Source: Paenibacillus chitinolyticus NBRC 15660
Lineage (GTDB): Bacteria > Bacillota > Bacilli > Paenibacillales > NBRC-103111
Assembly: GCF_000739915.1 (NCBI RefSeq)
Contig: NZ_BBJT01000002.1
Coordinates: 620,001 to 684,000 of the forward strand
Length of the DNA: 64,000 nt
Direction: 5' to 3'
Positions 59,544-64,000 of the stretch are shown piece after piece. Positions within the stretch are counted from its first letter, which is position 1; each line of letters begins with the position of its first letter. Under the pieces are notes generated by a model that saw only the letters and a list, made by a program, of their open reading frames with translations, was not told the origin of the DNA and ran no database searches. The translations under genes and the position numbers were made by a program.

Positions 59544-60356
59544 TTAAAGTCTCCTGCCCACGTACAAAAGGTGCGAGGAAGAGCCGAGATTGTACGGATC
59601 TTCGGCCGCTTGCATGATCAGATCCAGCACTCTCCGGGACACTTCCTCCCCTTGCGAGCGCCAGTAATCCCACTGCTCCCCCGTCATTCCGGCGGCGATA
59701 CTTCCGGAACCGATCAGCTTGACGGTCCCGAAGCCGTTTGTCTCCATGAACGGGACGATATCGCCGACCGGAAAATAGTACGCACCGGTAAAACGACCGG
59801 CATCGCTGTGATCGAAGCGGCCCGTTTCGGCGAAAGCCTCCAGCCCGCGGACCGTATCGTTCGGCTTCCAATTCAGCGGATCGCGCAGGGAATTGGCGAG
59901 GTGCCGGATCCGCGGCATAAAAGCGACAAAGACCCAGCCGTCCTTGGCGGTTACCCGGTGAAGCTCACGCACCGCCTTCTCCCGGTCTTCGGCGCCTTGC
60001 AGGTGGTAGAGAGGCCCAAGCATCAAGGAGGCGTCGAACTGCCCGTCTCCGAACAGGCTGAGGTCTCTCGCATCGGCTGCGTGGAACCCGCGGAACCGGT
60101 CCAGCAGCCCCAGCTCGGCGGCTTTGCTTCGCGCCGTTTCCACGAGCTTCGACGTCAAATCGGCAAGGGTCACGTCGTGACCCTCACGAGCCAGCTCCAT
60201 GGCATATTTGCCCGGGCCCGCTCCGTTATCCAGAACAGCGGAACCGGCGGGCAGATACTTTTTAATAAAAGACAAATTTATGGTGTACTCCCACGGTTCC
60301 CGGTCCAGCCTCCCCCACTCGTCAAATTGGCTGTAGTAGTTTACGATAGGTTTCAT
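59544..60356 (-). CDS. Class I SAM-dependent methyltransferase
   Basis: 270 residues. SAM-binding motifs AVLDNGAGPGKYAMELAREG and VTLADLTSKLVETARSKAAE; post-motif DASLMLGPLYHLQGAEDREK. GGGAGG precedes ATG 60356. A general small-molecule methyltransferase; acceptor not identifiable. Confidence 0.9.
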   Translation of the reverse strand: MKPIVNYYSQFDEWGRLDREPWEYTINLSFIKKYLPAGSAVLDNGAGPGKYAMELAREGHDVTLADLTSKLVETARSKAAELGLLDRFRGFHAADARDLSLFGDGQFDASLMLGPLYHLQGAEDREKAVRELHRVTAKDGWVFVAFMPRIRHLANSLRDPLNWKPNDTVRGLEAFAETGRFDHSDAGRFTGAYYFPVGDIVPFMETNGFGTVKLIGSGSIAAGMTGEQWDYWRSQGEEVSRRVLDLIMQAAEDPYNLGSSSHLLYVGRRL

Positions 60357-60508
60357 TTTTTCGCCTCCCGATTGCTGTTTCCCAAAACAATTCGAGCCGA
60401 AAGCCTTTTTTCCTTTTCATGAAAGAGGAATTGGGAGACGGATGTTTAATAGGAGTAAAGGTGTGGAGTTGCTAGAAGACAGAAACCGTATAAAAGGAGA
60501 AAAAAACG

Positions 60509-60964
60509 ATGAACATTACGGAATTGCGTCATGGCGAACCTTATCCGATGGACCTGCTCCTGCTTGCCGATCCTTCGGAAGAACTGGTTCGGGAATACAT
60601 AGAGCGAGGACGCTGCTTTACCGGAGCGGCTGCGGACGGGAGGGTGATAGGTGTCTATGTGCTGCTGCCGACCCGCCCGGGGACGGTCGAACTCGTCAAC
60701 GTGGCGGTAAGCGAGGATTGTCACGGCAGAGGCTACGGCAAGGAGCTGGTTCTCCATGCCGTCGGGCAGGCCCGGGAATTCGGGTTCAAAACGATCGAAA
60801 TCGGAACAGGCAGCACCGGAGTCGCCCAGCTTGCGCTTTATCAAAAGTGCGGATTCCGGATTACGGGAATCGACAAGGATTTTTTCGTCCGGCACTATGC
60901 CGAAGAAATCTACGAGAACGGGATGCAGGTTATCGATATGGTACGGATGTCCCAAGATTTATAA
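60509..60964 (+). CDS. GNAT-family N-acetyltransferase
   Basis: 151 residues. Motif A VELVNVAVSEDCHGRGYGKE (HGRGYGK) with a typical C-terminal LALYQKCGFRITGIDKDFFV. AAAAGGAG precedes ATG 60509. Substrate unknown. It is convergent with nothing and lies 104 bp before the acidic-protein gene. Confidence 0.92.
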   Translation: MNITELRHGEPYPMDLLLLADPSEELVREYIERGRCFTGAAADGRVIGVYVLLPTRPGTVELVNVAVSEDCHGRGYGKELVLHAVGQAREFGFKTIEIGTGSTGVAQLALYQKCGFRITGIDKDFFVRHYAEEIYENGMQVIDMVRMSQDL

Positions 60965-61068
60965 AATTTTAATTAGTTCGCCCCCAACCCCCGACATTTT
61001 CTTCACTTTCCGTTTGATATGCTTAGGATACGCTTAGAGACCTAAGTGTACAAATGGAGGGATGAACA

Positions 61069-61308
61069 ATGGCAGAGTCCGAAAATGAAATTCAATTGTC
61101 CGAAGAAGAAGTCGCTGCCGGCGAGGTAGAAGCTGTCGAGGAAGTCCAAGCGGATGCGGAAGCCGAAACGGCGGAAGATGCCGACTCGGACGCAGATACC
61201 TTAGAAGACAGTACGGAAGCGGACGACGAAGAAGTCACGGAAACCGTTGAAAGCGACGAGTCGGATGAAGCCGTCGAAGATACGGCGTCCGAAGACGTTA
61301 CGGATTAA
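61069..61308 (+). CDS. Highly acidic protein without basic residues
   Basis: 79 residues, more than two fifths Glu/Asp and no Lys, Arg or His. It starts MAESENEIQLSEEEVAAGEV and ends in Asp-rich repeats (SDESDEAVED). Predicted intrinsically disordered. GGAGGGAT precedes ATG 61069. Own terminator at 61349. No family recognised. Confidence 0.6.
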   Translation: MAESENEIQLSEEEVAAGEVEAVEEVQADAEAETAEDADSDADTLEDSTEADDEEVTETVESDESDEAVEDTASEDVTD

Positions 61309-61348
61309 CCCCTTCACTCCATTCGCACTTCATACTTACATCTGCCGA

Positions 61349-61376
61349 GCCTGTTCCTGTAGGAACAGGCTTTTTA
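61349..61376 (+). terminator. Terminator of the acidic-protein gene
   Basis: 11-bp stem AGCCTGTTCCT/AGGAACAGGCT with five T residues. Confidence 0.9.
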
Positions 61377-61455
61377 TGCGGCGATTTCCCCGCGTTCAGG
61401 TTCCATTCAGCTCTTCATCCGTTCGACGGCAGACGCTATGCAGCAAAAAGCACGC

Positions 61456-61502
61456 AAAAAAAAGGCTCTCCGCGACCGTCCGAAGACGCCGGGGAGCCTT
61501 TT
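61456..61502 (-). terminator. Terminator of the DUF6509 gene
   Basis: Stem AAAAGGCTC/GAGCCTTTT with a partly paired interior, followed by eight T residues on the minus strand. Confidence 0.75.
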
Positions 61503-61554
61503 GCCAGTATGACGGGATTCGTGAGAGCAATATGCCGCCCCTTCATCCTCGCAT

Positions 61555-61848
61555 TTATTCGTCCTGCGGAAGATGTTCCTTGCAGAACGTATCGACGACC
61601 GCAAGCTCTTCGTCCTCAAGATCGAACTCAAGGTATGTATCCGTCGAATTTTCACGGATATCGTACTTGATGATCCGACTTTGTCCTTCGTCCACGCCGT
61701 ATATGACCCGCAGATAGATTCCGTTAGCCGTGTACAGCTCGTCGTCTTCCGGAACGTCTACCTCCAGATTAAATTCATAACGCTTCCCCGGAATAATCCC
61801 GAACGGGTCTTTTACAAGTTCTGCACTATAAGCTGTAATCGTTAGCAT
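61555..61848 (-). CDS. DUF6509-family protein
   Basis: 97-residue acidic protein. The opening MLTITAYSAELVKDPFGIIP and GKRYEFNLEVDVPEDDELYT, then LRVIYGVDEGQSRIIKYDI and CKEHLPQDE at the end, match DUF6509. AAAGGA precedes ATG 61848. Function unknown; common in Bacillaceae and Paenibacillaceae. Confidence 0.85.
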   Translation of the reverse strand: MLTITAYSAELVKDPFGIIPGKRYEFNLEVDVPEDDELYTANGIYLRVIYGVDEGQSRIIKYDIRENSTDTYLEFDLEDEELAVVDTFCKEHLPQDE

Positions 61849-61935
61849 GTCAGCATTCCTTTCTCATCAAAACCTTCGAAGCCTATTATACACCGAATCG
61901 AGGAATTTCCCATCCCCTCTCTTCCCGGTGACTCT

Positions 61936-62091
61936 TTAGGATATCAATCCGAGCGTCTTGGCCTGTTCTTCGGACAAGACAAATTCTTCGTTGGCCCACA
62001 CGTCGTCCTCTTGGTTCAAGCCGAACATTTTCATCACTTCGGGCCAGATTCCCTTTTCCAGCGCCTCGCCTTGCGTAATCATAATTTTCAT
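61936..62091 (-). CDS. 51-residue hypothetical protein
   Basis: Starts MKIMITQGEALEKGIWPEVM and ends SEEQAKTLGLIS, with GGGGGAAG upstream. Unrecognised; acidic, no membrane segment. The codon pattern supports a real gene. Confidence 0.7.
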   Translation of the reverse strand: MKIMITQGEALEKGIWPEVMKMFGLNQEDDVWANEEFVLSEEQAKTLGLIS

Positions 62092-62471
62092 CTTTTCTTC
62101 CCCCTTAGAATGGTCGTCGCTGCTTCCAACTTCTCTTCATTCATTACCCAGAAATGCAATTTCTATGACAGCCGAAGCTTCCTGAATGGTTAAAAAAACG
62201 ACCCACGGGGTCCGGCAAGCCGGAAGTGCGCTGGGGTTTCTGGTAAAAGAGCCGCCCGGCGACGTAATCGCGATTTGTCGGCAGCAGGGCTATGATTGAA
62301 ATAATTTACCTCCTTAATCAGTAGCATCCCTAATAATACGGCATGCTTTAAAGGCATATTGCCTTTACCTTCCCATGATAAAAAAGCCTGCCGAGCTTGT
62401 GGCCCGGCAGGCTTTTCCTAACAACTTTCTATTGTGCAGTGCCGGTCGGTTAAACCGCTCTGGCGGAGTGA
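62092..62471. other. Intergenic region before odhB end
   Basis: No gene seen. It contains the odhB terminator: stem AAAAGCCTGCCG/CGGCAGGCTTTT at 62380-62416 with a T run on the minus strand. The 62110-62370 part would hold the promoter of the 51-residue gene. Confidence 0.6.
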
Positions 62472-63746
62472 TTAACCTTCAAGCAGCAGGGATTCCGGAT
62501 CTTCGAGCAGTTCTTTGACGGTGACGAGGAAGCGAACCGCCTCGCTGCCGTCTACGATACGGTGGTCGTAGGAAAGCGCGATGTACATCATCGGACGGTT
62601 TTCCATTCTTTCCGCATCGATCGCAACCGGACGGATCTGGATTTTGTGCATGCCCAGAATGCCCACTTGCGGAGCGTTAAGAATCGGCGTGGACAGCAGG
62701 GAGCCGAATACGCCGCCGTTCGTGATCGTGAACGTACCGCCTTGAAGGTCGGACAGCGCCAGTGTGTTGGCGCGCGCTTTGCCGGCCAGGTCTCCGATCT
62801 GCTTCTCGATGTCCGCAAAGCTCAGACGATCCGCTTCGCGAACGACCGGAACGACCAGACCTTCCTTCGCGGATACGGCTATACCGATGTCGTAGAACTG
62901 CTTCACTACGATATCGTCTCCGTCGATCTCGGCGTTCAGATGAGGGAATTTCTTCAACGCGCCAACGACCGCTTTCGTGAAGAAGGACATAAAGCCCAGA
63001 CCCACATCGTGCTTGTCAAGGAACGCCTGCTTGCGGCGTTTGCGCACGTCGAGAATCGCCGTCATGTCAACTTCGTTGAACGTGGTCAGCATAGCAGCCG
63101 TGTGCTGAGCTTCCACCAGGCGGTTCGCGATAGTCTGACGGCGGCGGGACATACGCTTGCGCTCAACCGGTTTGCCCGGTACCGCTTGCTGTGCGGCTTG
63201 ACCGGCGCCACCGGACTTCGCTGCTGCCGGCGCGCTTGCCGGTTGTGCCGCTTGCGTGCCATGGGACTTCACGTCGTCTTGGTACACGCGGCCGATCGGA
63301 TCCTGCGATTTAACCTGGCTCAGGTCGATACCGCGCTCTCTGGCAAGCTTTCTGGCTGCCGGGGAAGCAGCCAGCGACGCGCTGTCGCTCGCCGCTGCGG
63401 AAGCCGCAGGCGCCTTGGCAGGAGCTTCTGCCGCCGGGGTAGCTGCAGGAGCTTCCGCCGCTTTCGGAGCCTCAGGAGCCGCTGCAGGAGCCGCAGACGC
63501 CGGTGCGCCGGAGGAAGCGCCGATCACGCCGACGATTTCGCCGACCGATACGTTGTCGCCTTCCTGCTTGCGGATTTCAGACAGGACGCCGTCTTGTTCC
63601 GCGCTGATTTCCAGGTTTACTTTGTCCGTTTCAAGTTCAAGAAGCAAGTCGCCTTGACTTACCGTGCTTCCTTCAGTCACAAGCCATTTAGAGATAGTTG
63701 CCTCAGTAATAGATTCGCCTAATTCAGGCACTTTAATATCAGCCAC
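62472..63746 (-). CDS. odhB: 2-oxoglutarate dehydrogenase E2, dihydrolipoyl succinyltransferase
   Basis: 424 residues. Lipoyl domain (1-77) with lipoyl-Lys42 in [13 protein letters not shown], a long Ala/Pro-rich linker, E3-binding domain with [20 protein letters not shown], a second linker and the catalytic domain ending with [16 protein letters not shown] (catalytic His). Transfers succinyl to CoA in the TCA cycle. ATG 63746 is 25 bp after the odhA stop; GGAGGT precedes it. Confidence 0.96.
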   Translation of the reverse strand: MADIKVPELGESITEATISKWLVTEGSTVSQGDLLLELETDKVNLEISAEQDGVLSEIRKQEGDNVSVGEIVGVIGASSGAPASAAPAAAPEAPKAAEAPAATPAAEAPAKAPAASAAASDSASLAASPAARKLARERGIDLSQVKSQDPIGRVYQDDVKSHGTQAAQPASAPAAAKSGGAGQAAQQAVPGKPVERKRMSRRRQTIANRLVEAQHTAAMLTTFNEVDMTAILDVRKRRKQAFLDKHDVGLGFMSFFTKAVVGALKKFPHLNAEIDGDDIVVKQFYDIGIAVSAKEGLVVPVVREADRLSFADIEKQIGDLAGKARANTLALSDLQGGTFTITNGGVFGSLLSTPILNAPQVGILGMHKIQIRPVAIDAERMENRPMMYIALSYDHRIVDGSEAVRFLVTVKELLEDPESLLLEG

Positions 63747-63771
63747 GATGGTGACCTCCTATGCATGTTTA

Positions 63772-64000
63772 TTATTCCGGTTGTTTAAGAGCGAGCGAGA
63801 TAATCTGGTTATGTTCGAACGTATGAATCTCCTGGAAGCCGCTGGCCGGGCTGGAGCGGTCAGGCAGACCTACGTAACGCACGTTGACTTTATCCGGCGC
63901 AAGGGAACGGATTCTGGATTCCATGAAGTTCCAGGATCCCATGTTCCGGGGTTCTTCCTGTACCCAGACGATTTCTTTCAGTCCAGGGAACTTCGCGATG
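63772..64000 (-). CDS. odhA: 2-oxoglutarate dehydrogenase E1, C-terminal end (partial)
   Basis: Only the last 75 codons are in the window: EIVWVQEEPRNMGSWNFMES, RYVGLPDRSSPASGF and the end HNQIISLALKQPE before TAA 63772-63774. This is the characteristic SucA/OdhA C-terminus; the gene runs beyond the right edge. It forms an operon with odhB. Confidence 0.94.
   Translation of the reverse strand, partial: IAKFPGLKEIVWVQEEPRNMGSWNFMESRIRSLAPDKVNVRYVGLPDRSSPASGFQEIHTFEHNQIISLALKQPE

Noticed and set aside
1-64000. CRISPR array, tRNA, rRNA, prophage or insertion sequence
   Set aside because: No regular spaced repeats, no cloverleaf or ribosomal RNA sequence and no transposase or phage genes were seen on reading both strands.

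Overview
The window looks like chromosomal DNA of a soil-type Paenibacillus or close relative (Bacillota). The evidence is a moderately high G+C content with strong AGGAGG ribosome sites, a yojF-bshB2 pair (bacillithiol), a CotF-like spore coat protein, a YesMN/LplABC-type sugar importer, a BM3-type fused cytochrome P450, two chitin/cellulose-active LPMOs, and Zur, cobalamin and ZTP control elements of Bacillota type. I see no rRNA, tRNA, CRISPR array, insertion sequence or prophage.

Layout. 1-5.9 kb: sensor kinase (cut by the window edge), AraC-type response regulator and a three-gene oligosaccharide importer, all on the minus strand. 6.1-7.2 kb: a small helix-hairpin-helix protein and a double-MerR regulator. 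7.4-14.9 kb: a secreted set consisting of a DUF4855 protein with cohesin and dockerin modules, a YVTN beta-propeller protein, a first LPMO and a zincin of the basic secretory protein family. 15-23.3 kb: sulfur and amino-acid uptake, with a flavin monooxygenase, two SsuC-like permeases, SsuA, a TetR regulator and a polar amino-acid ABC importer. 23.5-27.3 kb: a five-gene PadR operon with amidase, a START-like gene broken by a stop codon, VOC protein and acetyltransferase. 27.4-29.5 kb: a cupin, a TVP38-like membrane protein and two tiny related proteins.

29.6-33.8 kb: CYP102-type P450-reductase divergent from a TetR gene, with nested palindromes between them. 33.9-39.4 kb: MFS transporter, a frameshifted DUF1232 gene, DUF3139, an HD phosphohydrolase, an M29 aminopeptidase and a CGNR regulator. 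39.5-43.1 kb: DinB protein, then a ZTP-riboswitch-controlled folD-fchA operon and another MFS transporter. 43.5-45 kb: second LPMO and a 45-residue protein. 45.1-48.6 kb: a zinc-starvation module with a COG0523 GTPase facing a UPF0718/TIGR03943 operon, each promoter carrying a Zur-like box. 48.7-50.1 kb: a methyltransferase behind a cobalamin riboswitch. 50.2-53 kb: phosphotransferase-like protein, CotF-like protein, bshB2-yojF. 53.1-60.9 kb: six-PAS hybrid kinase, an unknown membrane protein and its TetR neighbour sharing the same operator twice, ppaC, a methyltransferase and an acetyltransferase. 61-64 kb: acidic protein, small hypothetical genes, odhB and the end of odhA.

Themes. Several units pair a transport or enzyme operon with its own sensor (YesMN, PadR, TetR, Zur, ZTP, B12). 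The LPMOs and the DUF4855 protein fit polysaccharide breakdown, and two of the three carry CcpA-like sites just before the start codon. Nothing here is a clearly new large defence or mobile system. The most interesting items are the riboswitch-controlled methyltransferase, the divergent FolD with a changed active-site motif, the twin-operator TetR/membrane-protein unit and the small paired proteins near 29.2 kb.
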